NCBI GenBank assembly: GCA_023052935.1
Contig: CM041294.1
Span: 41,687,236-41,751,235, forward strand
DNA: 64,000 nt
Source of the DNA: Piezodorus guildinii
Lineage: Eukaryota; Arthropoda; Insecta; Hemiptera; Pentatomidae
Direction of reading: 5' to 3'
In this document: piece after piece, positions 35,901-45,206 of the stretch
Position numbering within the stretch: the stretch's first letter is position 1
Layout of the letters: each line of letters begins with the position of its first letter
The notes under the pieces: model-generated
What the model saw: the letters and a program-made list of their open reading frames with translations, nothing else
The model's database searches: none
What the model was told of the DNA's origin: nothing
Translations under genes and position numbers: made by a program

Positions 35901-38900
35901 TTCTTCTTTTTGTCTGAAGGTGGTTTTGCTAAGGACACTTCTATGCAAGATCCTCCCATATCTTTGCCATTCAATTCTTCCATTGCCTACAAAACAAACA
36001 AAGTAGATAAATCATGCAAAAAGCTTCAAGAAATAAATTTAAAGAAACAAAAATTCTTTAAAATTAAAATGTGACTTACAGCAACTGCATGATCTCTCTC
36101 ATCGAAATGAATGAATGCGTAGTCTTTAATTTTTTTTACTCTATCCACTTTACCAAAGGCTTCAAAAGCTTCTTTAAGTTTTTCTTCTGAACATTCTTGG
36201 GTTAGATTTCGTACATACAGTACTTTAACCTGATGGGAGAAAAATCATTATTCGAAGTTGTCTTAATTTAACATTTAATAACATGGGTTAATCAAAATTT
36301 AAATTAAAAAGTATTCGATGTAACTACTAACCTTTGCCATCGTTTCCGAGTCAGGCTCTTCCTGAGGATCAGCCCAATCGACTATAATGTCACAGCCCAC
36401 ACCTTTATTCGGCCGGTGCCAAGCCGTCGTTTTGCCAAGGAGGCAGCTTTATGTGACTCATATTCGAGAAAACAAAAGCCACGGTTCTTCTTCTTGTCAT
36501 CGGGTGAACTGTATATGATCACCTCGGTGAGACCAGCTGTTATAAATAAAACAACTTTAAAATTAAAGAAAACTTTCCGGAACAGAAAAAGTTAATGTTA
36601 GAAAAAAAAATCATTTGATTTATCAATGCAAGTAATTAGAATTTGAATGACTACTCCTATCTAAGGCAATATTGATGTGTTATAAGAATGTAGTGCTTTT
36701 CATTGTCAAAATAATGAGATTAGAAACAGAACTAGCATTTATATATTATAAATATCCCCAAAATTAATGGTATTTAAACAGTAATACGAGCAAATAAAAA
36801 CAATAAAACTGCGATGAAATGGAAAACTAAATCAATCAATAATTTTTAAAATGAATGAGTAATAGACAAACTAATATGGTATGAATATGATGGAATAATA
36901 AGCGTTTTTAAAATTACATGCTCGATTGAAAATAAAATATTTGCACAAATAAAGCAACATTTAACACTAGTTATTGACACATATAATTACAAGGAAATGT
37001 TTACAGCCACCAAAATTTCCATAATTATGCCTGATCGAAAGCTGTTTCTAAAACATTTAAATCAAAACAAGATAGCGATGAGTTATTATGATATTCAAGT
37101 ATACTGAAACATATTTAAATATTTACCTCTTAAAGCCCACTTTATAAGACAATTTTTATTAAATATGACTAATATTTTTTTTATAAATATATATTATTGT
37201 TAGTAATAATCATGTTGAATGATAAGTAAACATGTTTATCCAACTGCTTTTTTTTCTATTTCGAATTCTAGACGTTTAATAAAAGGATGACATTGCATAA
37301 ACATGCCTACAAAATACATATATTAGAAATATTAAAAATCCACCCCACATGCGGTTTTCTAATATAATATATATAATTTTTTTTTTTTTTTTTTTTGGTT
37401 GGATAAAATTATAAAATAAAAAACAAGATAAAATTTGAGGAGTATGAGGGAAAATATTTTGCCCTCTATTAACGAATAAAAAACAAGTGATGGAAAATAA
37501 GGGGGAGGCAATTCAACTTACGTGCATGTTTTGAAAATTCTTCAAAAAGATCGTCCCTGTCCCGATTCTTTGGTATATTGCCAACAAATAAGCGGTGATT
37601 GTTATAAGAAACTGTAACGCCAATCTTTTTGCCTTTTCGAATTTCATAATCATTCAGCTGCAATAAGAATGTTCAAGACGGATAGCCAATTAAAAAAAAT
37701 TACGAGTTAAGCCCGAGGTATTAAACATTTTGTTATAACTTTCATTAATAATTTTCTACAATATACATTGTATGCCTTTTGCCATTGCTACTAAGATATT
37801 TGAAAGAGGAGCGTGAGGAATAATGGGGAAGATTTTGTATAAATGAAAAGAAAAAAAAATTGATATAACCAGCAACGAGGGCTAAATCTAACCAGGTAAA
37901 AAATAAATAATAAAAACAAAAGAAAAAAAAAAACAATTAAAAATAAATGTAATTAAAAAAAGTCAAAAGCCGTCATTACTGCATTTGCTTCATTGGTTAT
38001 GTGTACTCAATTTTTTTTCAGCAACAACTTTACCTGTTAATTTACCAAACTCGTCCAAGATCTCCTCTTTGCCTTTAGACTTTGGTATGTTCCCAACAAA
38101 AAGTCGCAGATTCGGTACACTAATGTTTACTTTCAGGTGCTTGCCGGGTTTGATTTCATGATTATCGAGCTGTGGATTTAGAAAACAAACATGCCAAAAT
38201 GTCAAAAAATAATAAAACATGAATTTTATTTAAAAAAAAAAAAAAAATTTAGAGGTTAAGAGAAGTAGGGACGAAATATTTGTGGTTAAATAATAAAGAT
38301 AATTTTGATTTAAAGATAAGTTATAAAGATTAAAAATAAACAAAGAAATCAAGGAGGCAGCAAGGCATGCTACAGAGCCATGTCTAATAACCAAAGAATT
38401 TCACCAAGACTATCACCGCATATAATCTACCAGCGATAATAAAAATACTTGACCATAACTTACATACCAATATAGTGAAATAGAAAAAGATCAGTAGAAT
38501 AACTTAAAAAACGGTCTAAACAGTCAGCTGTAAACCCATAAATATTAATTTAATGCCAAAAGCTGCCTCTTACAAGCCAAAATTAAAGAGCAAATTATGG
38601 ACAGTAATTGCCACCAATTCGGTCCCAATTTTGCTCTGGGGAGCAAAGAGGAGACCTAGATTAAGATCTACATTACTGTCCGCAGTTCAAACTAATTAAC
38701 ACCTCCACCATAACACTATACTTACAGAATAATTAAGCCAAATATGCTTCTGTTTCCTCATGAAGGTCTTAAGGAAAAAATAAATAAAAATATGAAAAAC
38801 GAAGGGGAAAAAAGCAAATAAAATATTTCTTATTAAGAGAGACAAAACAAAATAGCATCTAGTGTAATGACGACTTAATCCCTTAACTGAATCTGAGTAA

Positions 38901-41900
38901 CACTTTTCTAGTTAAATAAACACCTCATCAAAGATTTGGATATTCTTATACAGATAGATATTTACGAGATGTGCATTTAGGAATATAACAGAATTACTAA
39001 TATTATTAGGCAAGAGAAAGAAAAAAAATTTTAAAAAAAATTTAAAAAAAAAAAAAAAAATTGAAAGTTGTAGGTCTTGATAAATAAAAAATATTTGATA
39101 TTTGTTAGGACTTCATGTGAAAACAATAGCTAATATCAAAAGGAAGTTCTAAAAACATATAAAAAAGAATAAAATGAAAAGAAAAAGAAAAGGAAGAGAA
39201 GTTATCAAAGGTTAGAAAGAATTGATTTTAAAAGCATGCAATATATGTTGTTTGATAACAAATTTATGGACTTCTGAAATGGGTACACATACCAATGGTA
39301 AGATAGTACTAAAATAGATGGAATTTCTAAAAAGTAATGCAACACAAGAATGCAGGAAGGCATACACAATATACATGGAGACATAAATAGTAAAACATAA
39401 TACACCAATTCACACTTTAAGATAATTAAACAAACAATTTTCAGATCTAAATATTATAAAATTTTATTGGAGCTTCAAAAACATTGATTGCTTCTTAGCA
39501 ATTAAATTATAAAAGAAAGAAAGCCTCTTCACATAACAATTAAACTCACTTATATAATAATGACTGATTGAAATTAAAAAAAAAAAAGAAAAAAGATTTA
39601 TACTTACATCTTTTGTCGCTTGCTGCGCTTCATCTTTTGTTGTGTAAGTTATGAAAGCATAACCTCTATTGGTTCCAGTCATTGGGTCCATCATTAACCT
39701 TAGATCCCATATTTTACCACTTTTTTCAAATAATAGTATTAATTCGTCTTCAAACATATCTTTAGGAATTTTACCACAAAATACCTAAAAAGGAAAGGTC
39801 CAGAATATTCAGTAAAATGTATACATGCATACATGGAATTACTACTAAAGAAGTGTAAAAAAATAAAAAAAGTTAAACACATTAAATTTTTTTTTTTCAA
39901 AAATATTTAATAATGGATTGACTACATAAAATACTAGTCACATAGTAAATATTATGAACAAACCAATTAGTTATATTTTTGAAACATCAATGTCAATGTT
40001 GGATAATAAGATATACCTAATTAACAGAGAACCATATTTAAAAAGTTAAGACTTATTGTAATTTATTGATTAATCCTTACTTCACAGCCAGGTCCGGGAG
40101 GAGGTCCTTCCCAGTTTGGTGGAGGCCCACCATACTTTCGTTGTCCTGTTGTTACATCTAAAGTATAACCAGTTCTTTCTAAGATAGCCTATTAAAATAC
40201 AAAATATAGTATTAAAGAATGATATAAATTAAGCTGGATTGATAATAAATTATTTTAATCTATTGTCTTACTTTTATTTTATCCTCATCTGGACCTTTCG
40301 CTGGAGGGGCTGCTTGTGTTAAGGTAGGAGCTGTGGGGCCAGACCTCGACTTTTGTCGATACGTCTTCATCACTCCACAAAGATAAGCGGATTTGTTTGA
40401 AACGTGTTCCAAGTTAGACTCCAGGAACTGTGATAACACATTAACAGCCCCTTCAACAGGAAACTCTTTAAGAGCGTCCAAGGCTCTCTCATCGAGATCA
40501 GCATGAGCTAGCTTACCTACCAAAAAAAAAAGACTGTAAGAATATGAAATCTCTAAACATTTCAAAAATAATACTTAGCCTTTAATAAGTAATTTAAAAA
40601 ACTTTTATTGGTATCAGAATAACAATGTTCATCATTAACGGATACATGTTCCTTAATCAATTCTTAGAAAAAAAATTTCAATTAAAGGAAGATAGGGAGA
40701 GTCAAGAAATTTAAAATATCTATAACATGGAAAAATATAAGTTAATATAAAGATATTGACTATAAAGGCTAGATAATACAATTTTAAAACATATTATGTT
40801 CACCATTTAAAAATGACCTTCTTGACAAAAATTAAACAATGTTTTAAAATTTACTGAAATTTTCTATATATTTAAAAAAAATAAATAAGGTTAAACAATT
40901 TTTTTAGATGTTAGCCACTAAATGTGAAACAGATTTGCTTAATGCCAGAATTGTTATAAAGATTTTCCAATAATGTTTGAAATATGAAAATGTATATACT
41001 AAAGATTTATCATGTTTTCAGAGAATGGAAAACTTTATTAAGAATAACGCTTAATGTAAATCAAAAGTAATTTCATACATTCTCAAAAAATCAAACAGTT
41101 AATGAGGTCTTACTTAAAGATAGACCAAATTTGTCAGATTATGATAAGTTGAGAAATTGTAAAGGAGGAGATACAAAACACACAAAAAGTATATTAAATA
41201 AAAAAAAAAAATAATAAAGTCCTGGTTTACATCACTTTAACGAAATTGTGACTATTGTTTAGTTAACAATCAACATCAAAATCTAAATGGAACAGAATAG
41301 CTAAAAAGCTACTCCCAATAACAATGTTTTTATATCATTTATTTATTCAACAGAATACTTTAAACGGTTAACAGAACAAGTAGTAAAGAAATATATGAAT
41401 AACCAATGACGAAGAAGCTATTTAATAAATTTTATGTCATAAAAGAATTAATAACTTAAAAAAAGCCTTGAATAACATAAGAGATTAATCTTATATAATC
41501 ATATCTCTGATGAAAATTGTTAATTGATTTCAATATTTTATTCAAATTTGAACACCATCATAGTTATATCCAAGCTGATATTTACCCTGCCATACCATAA
41601 AGAAATGAAATATTTAACATGAGCAAGATGTTTTTCCAATAAATGGTTGAACTAGAATTAGGAGACAAATCACAAACAGAGCACTTAATTAAACAAATAT
41701 TGAAGAAAAAAATAAATATATAACTATATTTCAAAATAATCAATTTAATAATTTGAAGCAATAAATATTACAAATATTATAGAATTGAAATACCAGATAA
41801 ACTTTAATATCAGAAACTTTAAAAAAATAAATTGACACAAACATTTAGACAGAAAGAAATTGACATTGAAGTTACTTAGAAATGATCATTAATCTGGAAC

Positions 41901-42830
41901 AAAAGTATAGGTAAATAATAATAATATGATAACGTATGATAACTATTAGTTTCAGAATGAACTTGTAAAAATAAATCAATTTTAAAGGTATATTAAGGCC
42001 TAATAAGGAACTACAATTTACACAACATATTAATAAATCAAGAATAAATGTTGTAATACAAATAAGAATTCAAATATAACAATGGCCCAGAAACACCAAT
42101 AAAGGGATTAGTACTGCCCAAAATAAGTAAAATATATAATGTGAAATTGAGGGAAATGGAATAATAAACTTTAAATTATGAAAACCAAAATTGACTGCAT
42201 TATTGATAGGAAACAAAATACTATCATGCAACCCATCACCATATAAAAACAAATCCACATTTTACAAATCAAATAACATTGTGTATCAAATGTCTGAAAT
42301 AAGGAAGTAAAAATAGGACAATAAAACCGAAAACTAACCTTTGCTAAAATCTGAATCCATAGTGCAAATTAAAAACTAGATTTGGATGTCAAATAAAAAA
42401 AAAAAAAAAAAAGAAAAGAGAAAAATCTAGAATGAAACAGAACAGCTGTGCACACCCCCTACTAAGCAGGGAAAAAAAAGTGTAAACACATCACTTGTTG
42501 ATAGGTCCATGAAAAACTTGGCCAGCAACAAGTTGACCACAATATTAACTGATTCAAGTACTACTTCCCCCTCTGAACAATATTAACAATTAATCACTTA
42601 AATTAAATGTAAAACAGAACATAAGTTATCTGTACAATAATATATTATCCTTATAATACAAAGAAACTAATAAACTAACCTGATCTATAAATTTCATCTA
42701 ATTTGGATGCTACTTTGACATCTAATCCATATTCCAAAAGCTTAGGATAATCTTCGGTTTTTTCCACATTTTCATCTTCTGAGGCCGAAACATCATTTTT
42801 AACAGTGACTTCCCCGTTTCCTTCTGCCAT
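21112..42830 (-). CDS. Syp: Syncrip / hnRNP Q-R family RNA-binding protein
   Basis: Syncrip binds mRNA and controls its localisation, stability and translation; it acts in nucleus and cytoplasm. Exons in transcript order: 42680-42830, 40272-40516, 40081-40188, 39608-39784, then 38034-38169 or 37522-37657, 36332-36536, 36080-36229, 35838-35986, 35070-35167, 33806-33957, 23294-23459 and 21112-21272. All junction phases agree. The product is 632 residues if one missing base in exon 36332-36536 is allowed for, close to mammalian SYNCRIP (about 620). Domains: acidic N-terminal unit (about 25-110), RRM1 (about 170-248; RNP1 NRGYAFITY), RRM2 (about 250-330; RNP1 NRGFCFLEY), RRM3 (about 344-415; RNP1 KDYAFIHF), a basic helix with [17 protein letters not shown], then a Tyr/Asp-rich and Gly/Arg-rich tail. 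Several exons are alternative (see separate entries). Confidence 0.95.
21336..21391 (+). repeat. Poly(A) run of about 56 bases
   Basis: An uninterrupted A run on the plus strand (T on the Syncrip transcript strand), ending 64 nt upstream of the last-exon acceptor. It could serve as an oversized polypyrimidine tract or be a retroposon tail. Length is unreliable in sequencing. Confidence 0.8.
21725..22204. mobile_element. ~0.5 kb element with 29-bp perfect inverted repeats
   Basis: 21725-21753 and 22176-22204 are exact reverse complements (core CACCAAATGAT / ATCATTTGGTG), with looser complementarity extending outward. The interior has no ORF. It looks like a MITE in a Syncrip intron. Confidence 0.7.
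22528..22670. repeat. Intronic hairpin with 29-bp perfect outer stem
   Basis: 22536-22564 pairs exactly with 22633-22661. An inner 9-bp stem (GCTAAACCC 22567-22575 with GGGTTTAGC 22613-22621) and an outer AGGG/CCCT extension are also present. It is either a short palindromic MITE or a structured RNA within the Syncrip intron. Confidence 0.75.
23294..23459 (-). CDS. Syp: Syncrip exon, Arg/Gly-rich (RGG-type) tail
   Basis: It encodes [18 protein letters not shown] and a Gln/Arg/Ser-rich stretch ending TSKQSLP. Phase 0 in, 1 out; donor GTAAG. It is GC-rich in an AT-rich setting and matches the RGG-box part of the family tail. Confidence 0.92.
25570..25884 (-). mobile_element. tRNA-derived SINE, family 2, reverse copy in Syncrip intron
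   Basis: Read on the minus strand it starts 'gggagcggcgtggtctagtg' with A-box TGGTCTAGTGG, followed by B-box GGTCCGAATCCC. The body matches the 9.6 kb copy and it ends near GGTTTTTATTACA. It is the best-preserved copy of family 2 in the window. Confidence 0.88.
25885..28230. other. Intron sequence, no further feature recognised
   Basis: The large Syncrip intron continues. Short ORFs at 26859-27116 and 27566-27820 have no recognisable domain and look like chance. Confidence 0.5.
28231..28925 (+). pseudogene. Decayed non-LTR retrotransposon C-terminal region
   Basis: Frame-broken coding remnants read, across stops and shifts, as [45 protein letters not shown]-like, RRPLLR and [15 protein letters not shown]. 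This order is that of the thumb and post-RT region of LINE elements whose RT ends with the 'YLGS..L' motif. It sits in the Syncrip intron opposite to the gene and is not functional. Confidence 0.75.
29162..29985 (+). mobile_element. Family X, copy in Syncrip intron
   Basis: The ACTTTCACTTAC terminus at 29162-29173 and GTAAGTGAAAGT at 29946-29957 are followed by the GTGTTGCACCAGATTTT tail. Internal blocks are in the same order as copy 1. Confidence 0.8.
29986..31820. other. Intron sequence, no feature recognised
   Basis: AT-rich with a long T run near 31237-31266. No exon with good splice sites was recognised. Confidence 0.45.
31822..31884 (-). CDS. Syp: Candidate 63-nt optional Syncrip exon
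   Basis: The minus strand reads AATAG|GC...CCAG|GTTTG. Read in phase 1 it encodes [20 protein letters not shown] and a final P, of the Gly/Tyr/Arg composition typical of hnRNP tails. Its length is 3n and its phase 1-1. It fits directly between exon 35070-35167 (out 1) and the last exon (in 1). Joining it to exon 33806-33957 would need a phase-1 donor three to four bases further on (after 33802). No transcript evidence is available. Confidence 0.5.
32885..33242 (+). repeat. Cluster of long A-rich tracts
   Basis: A runs at about 32882-32914 and 33223-33248, with purine-rich AGAAAGAAAA stretches between. These are T/pyrimidine-rich on the Syncrip transcript. No exon was recognised. Confidence 0.6.
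33806..33957 (-). CDS. Syp: Syncrip Tyr/Asp-rich exon
   Basis: It encodes [34 protein letters not shown] and [16 protein letters not shown]. The equivalent vertebrate region is the YYGYEDYYDYYGYDY tail segment. Phase 1 in, 0 out at donor TCG|GTGGGT. If the donor is not used, the frame continues with VGVQLC to a TAA at 33787-33785, giving a shorter isoform. Confidence 0.9.
34282..34301 (-). CDS. Syp: Possible 20-nt Syncrip microexon
   Basis: The minus strand reads AAAGCAG|C...GATAAG|GTAAGTGCC with a T-rich tract upstream. Phase 1 in, 0 out, the same as exon 33806-33957, so it could replace that exon in frame (encoding AIMRIDK across the junction). Short motifs of this kind can occur by chance. 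Confidence 0.25.
34451..34465 (-). CDS. Syp: Possible 15-nt Syncrip microexon
   Basis: The minus strand reads TTTTATTTTTTTAAG|AAATGTTTAGACAGC|GTAAGTTAG: a strong donor, good polypyrimidine tract, length 3n and phase 1-1. It would insert about five residues (EMFRQ) after exon 35070-35167. Prediction only. Confidence 0.3.
35070..35167 (-). CDS. Syp: Syncrip exon, Pro/Met/Ser-rich linker
   Basis: It encodes [20 protein letters not shown] and [10 protein letters not shown]. Acceptor TTTCAG, donor GGTAAG, phase 2 in and 1 out. It follows the RRM3/basic-helix part and is conserved in fly-type Syncrip proteins by recollection of the SPxHPS motif. Confidence 0.85.
35838..35986 (-). CDS. Syp: Syncrip exon, end of RRM3 and basic helix
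   Basis: It encodes [20 protein letters not shown] then [20 protein letters not shown] and MQMMQLRGG. Phase 0 in, 2 out; donor GTATGT. The Lys/Glu/Arg-rich helix is a hallmark of the insect Syncrip C-terminal extension of RRM3. Confidence 0.93.
36080..36229 (-). CDS. Syp: Syncrip exon, RRM3 core
   Basis: Fifty whole codons: RNP2 VLYVRNL and RNP1 KDYAFIHF, with a [20 protein letters not shown] helix-strand between. Phase 0 in and out. Confidence 0.95.
36332..36536 (-). CDS. Syp: Syncrip exon, RRM2 core, with a one-base frame break
   Basis: It encodes [23 protein letters not shown]1 [25 protein letters not shown] and, in another frame, [20 protein letters not shown]. The exon is 205 nt, whereas 206 are needed to join its neighbours in frame. 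One G (plus-strand C) is missing in the homopolymer at 36396-36398, within the V-W-G-C codons. This probably reflects a sequence error, since the sequence on both sides is fully conserved. As written, the frame would stop a few codons later. Confidence 0.9.
37522..37657 (-). CDS. Syp: Syncrip mutually exclusive exon B (RRM1 end / RRM2 start)
   Basis: 136 nt, phase 0 in and 1 out. It encodes [20 protein letters not shown] then [20 protein letters not shown]. It is homologous to, the same length as, and in the same phase as exon A at 38034-38169. Including both would break the frame, so only one can be used per mRNA. Acceptor TTATTGCAG, donor GTAAGT. Codon 1 of the next exon becomes Pro with this exon and Ala with exon A. 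Confidence 0.92.
38034..38169 (-). CDS. Syp: Syncrip mutually exclusive exon A (RRM1 end / RRM2 start)
   Basis: 136 nt, phase 0 in and 1 out. It encodes [20 protein letters not shown] then [20 protein letters not shown] and FGKLT. It contains the last strand of RRM1 and RNP2 of RRM2. It lies upstream of exon B in the transcript. Acceptor TCCACAG, donor GTAAAG (weaker than that of exon B). Confidence 0.95.
38599..38681 (-). ncRNA. Structured intronic RNA element upstream of the exclusive exon pair
   Basis: Four stems nest within 83 nt: a perfect 10-bp closing stem (38599-38608 with 38672-38681), a 6-bp stem (38621-38626 with 38651-38656, complete on the minus strand through one G-U pair), a 7-bp stem with TGGG loop (38630-38636 with 38641-38647) and a 5-bp stem (38657-38661 with 38666-38670). 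The element lies in the intron between the RRM1 exon and exclusive exon A and is less AT-rich than its surroundings. It has no tRNA boxes. Its role is unknown: a splicing control structure or a small RNA precursor. Confidence 0.5.
39608..39784 (-). CDS. Syp: Syncrip exon, RRM1 core
   Basis: 59 whole codons: RNP2 VFCGKIP, then [31 protein letters not shown] and RNP1 NRGYAFITY. Phase 0 in and out, donor GTAAGT. Confidence 0.96.
40081..40188 (-). CDS. Syp: Syncrip exon, linker before RRM1
   Basis: 36 codons: [20 protein letters not shown] then [16 protein letters not shown]. The [19 protein letters not shown] segment is nearly invariant in the hnRNP Q/R family. Confidence 0.96.
40272..40516 (-). 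CDS. Syp: Syncrip exon, N-terminal acidic domain
   Basis: It encodes [20 protein letters not shown], the [20 protein letters not shown] segment, and ends KGPDEDKIK. This is the N-terminal unit of hnRNP Q/R that also contributes to sequence-specific RNA binding. Phase 1 in, so it accepts either first exon. Confidence 0.96.
40620..42330. other. Syncrip intron, no feature recognised
   Basis: AT-rich sequence. No further exons or repeats were recognised. Confidence 0.5.
42339..42360 (-). CDS. Syp: Alternative first coding exon of Syncrip
   Basis: The minus strand has ATGGATTCAGATTTTAGC then AAAG|GTTAG, encoding MDSDFSK with phase 1 out, exactly the phase of the main first exon. The donor GGTTAG is identical in context to that of exon 42680-42830. 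It would give a protein lacking the first ~50 residues, starting [18 protein letters not shown]. It requires its own promoter or 5' exon within the intron. Confidence 0.65.
42680..42830 (-). CDS. Syp: Syncrip main first coding exon
   Basis: It encodes [20 protein letters not shown], then [20 protein letters not shown] and DEIYRS. The [13 protein letters not shown] segment is characteristic of insect Syncrip. An AG acceptor (CTTCCAG) lies two bases before the ATG, so an upstream non-coding exon is spliced on. Confidence 0.94.
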
Positions 42831-43375
42831 GGCTGGAAGCACACAAATACACTGATAACGTCAAAATAAGATAAATATAAGTACTAACAAGTAAAAATAA
42901 AAGCAACCCATCACCTATTATGTTTTTTTAAAAGAAGGGTGTATTATCAAATACCACCACAGCATACTGAACTTATAGCAAAAAACTGAACATCTTTTAC
43001 AGCTTATATAAAATGAGGTTAATAATTCATTTTAGATTACAATTAACATCGCTGCATAAATAAGGTAAATAACGAATCTGAGATTTAAAATGTTTTTAAG
43101 AAGTCATTAGCAAAAAGTTAGGTTAAGGAAAAGGCACATATGTTAAACGATATAGAAACATCTAGTCAACTAAGAGGCTCAATAACAATACATTAAGTCC
43201 AAAATGACAAATTTTAAACATAAAATAAAGAAGGATTAAATATAACTATAGCTACCGGCCGGCACACCGTCTCATGGCATAAAATTTGCACAAGCAAACC
43301 TTTCGGACTGAAAAAAAATAAACCACCTCTAGGTGAAATAAAATAGATACAGAGAGGAAAAACTTATCTACTTAC

Positions 43376-43600
43376 ATGTGCTAACAATAGGCCATAAACT
43401 GTACCAAAATAATAGAAGATTATCGGTAATTTATAATTAATTTGAGAAAATGAAATAAGTTAAAGCGAAATGGCGGCCGGATTCAACGTGATCACATACT
43501 TGTGAGGAACGACGCGCAAAAATAGTCTAGAACCCAAAGCACCCTCCTTTCCCGACTAGGGAGTGAGCGCTTTCGGTCTTTGCCAATACTTATTAGTATT
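43376..43600 (-). promoter_or_regulatory. Syp: Likely 5' non-coding exon and promoter region of Syncrip
   Basis: On the minus strand a strong donor GTAAGTAG follows position 43376. Upstream is a short GC-richer patch with GGCCGCCATTT (about 43469-43481) and a segment near 43545-43580. The GCCGCCAT core resembles a YY1/Pho-type motif common at housekeeping starts. The transcription start is not determined. Confidence 0.45.
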
Positions 43601-44702
43601 TAATAAAATTTATTTGAACTACTTAAACTGTTGAAAATCTGTGAATTTTTTCTTACTGTAATTCTCAGACAAAAACCATTCTATGTATCATTAGAAAATG
43701 GTTATGTTCATAAATTTGCATTCGAATAAAAAGTACCTTATTCGGGTTAAACTACCAAGAATTAATAAAAATTGTTCCAAATACAACAATAAAAAATCTA
43801 ACCATTTACCCATTTACAAAATCAATTGAAATGTTGGGCTCCCGCCTTTTTATTTTATTTATTTATTTATTTTTTTTTTTTTGCAGTTTTTGCTAAAACC
43901 AATTGAACATTCTTATGCCCCACTCAACACTATTCGAATACATTAAACATTAATCAAACATAATTTATGATCAACACAAGTATCTATGATTTTAAAAATT
44001 ACAAGAGAGGCGCTTAATGAAGCCATAAAAGTAAAGCAAAAATATATAATTAGAACGTTGTTTTAGTAACGCTTCCAATTACAAAAGCAGCATTTAGTAT
44101 GAAATAAAGTTTATAATACATAATTCCTCATTTATTTTAAAGAATATCATTGACAACTATTTTAAATGTCAATATACATACTTATAAAAAAAGAAAAAAA
44201 ATGGTTTTCAAGGCAAGCAACTATTTGCATCCAAGGGACAGAAATAGTTTTTATTTCAACGTAACAATCCTTAATAATAGAAAATAAATTAATTGTTAGA
44301 TTATTATTCTCCCATAGAATCTGAAATAAGTCTTTAAAATATGTGGAATGACTTAAATATTTAAACTAACATTGAGAAAGAATTGAAATAATATCTGCAA
44401 TGGCGAAATTCTTGCTCAATTTAAATAATTTAATTTCTAGATAATTTTTTATAGAGAGATAGTTTTGGTAAGTTTAAAAATTTATAGACTGATTAAAATA
44501 ACATTTTAATGCAAACTTCAGTATAATTAATTGGACTTTCAATGGTGGCGATACTGAACTACTTGTTTGATGTAAACAAAGTGCGGTGGGCGTGGGCTAA
44601 CCTTAAAGTAATGATTGTATTCTTGTGTTAGTTATGTTCTATTTAATTGCAATTTGAATAGTATATCTTGATTTAAACCGTTTTTCTTAAAGCTTATTTG
44701 AA
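43600..44702. promoter_or_regulatory. Divergent intergenic region between Syncrip and the ectodomain gene
   Basis: About 1.1 kb of AT-rich sequence lies between two head-to-head genes. A small GC-richer patch near 44575-44605 (GTGCGGTGGGCGTGGGC, a GC-box-like sequence) may belong to the plus-strand promoter. Confidence 0.4.
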
Positions 44703-45206
44703 ATGAGGACTTTAATTGGTGTAATCTGGTTGGCATACACATTTTATACGATAGGTGTACTTTGTCAGTATGAATGGCAACAAAGAGATTCGTTTGATGA
44801 AATTAGGAAAAAACTTGATCGAGTTTCGAGTGCTAATTGTGAACTACAAAATCTTTATGACTTATTTTTGCCAGAAGATTCTGTTTCACATTTACCCGAT
44901 ATCAAAGAACTAAATATCAATCCTATTTTTTCCCAACAGGACAGCTCTGTTACATTTACATAATCTTGTATTGAGTAGATCCTTTTTCTTTAGCTATATT
45001 TTACAAGCAAGGTTTATACGTCCTGCTATCAATGATACCTATGATCCTGGAATGATGTATTACTTTTTGTCTACTGTCGCGGATGTATCCTCAAATCCAT
45101 ATATTAATGCCAGTGCTATATATTTTTCACCCAATGCTGCTTATACTCCTTCTTACAGAGGATTCTTTAACAAAACTTTACCTCGATTTGCACCTAGAAC
45201 ATTTCG
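44703..45206 (+). CDS. Ectodomain gene exon 1, with a one-base frame break
   Basis: It has a signal peptide, then a helical region, then [20 protein letters not shown] and [20 protein letters not shown]. The frame before the T6 run at 44926-44931 runs into a TAA at 44961-44963. Reading five Ts instead gives one continuous frame through an NRT glycosylation site and a long helix into the conserved part. Exon length 504 is one more than the junction phases need (503). This is most likely a homopolymer length error. Confidence 0.85.
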
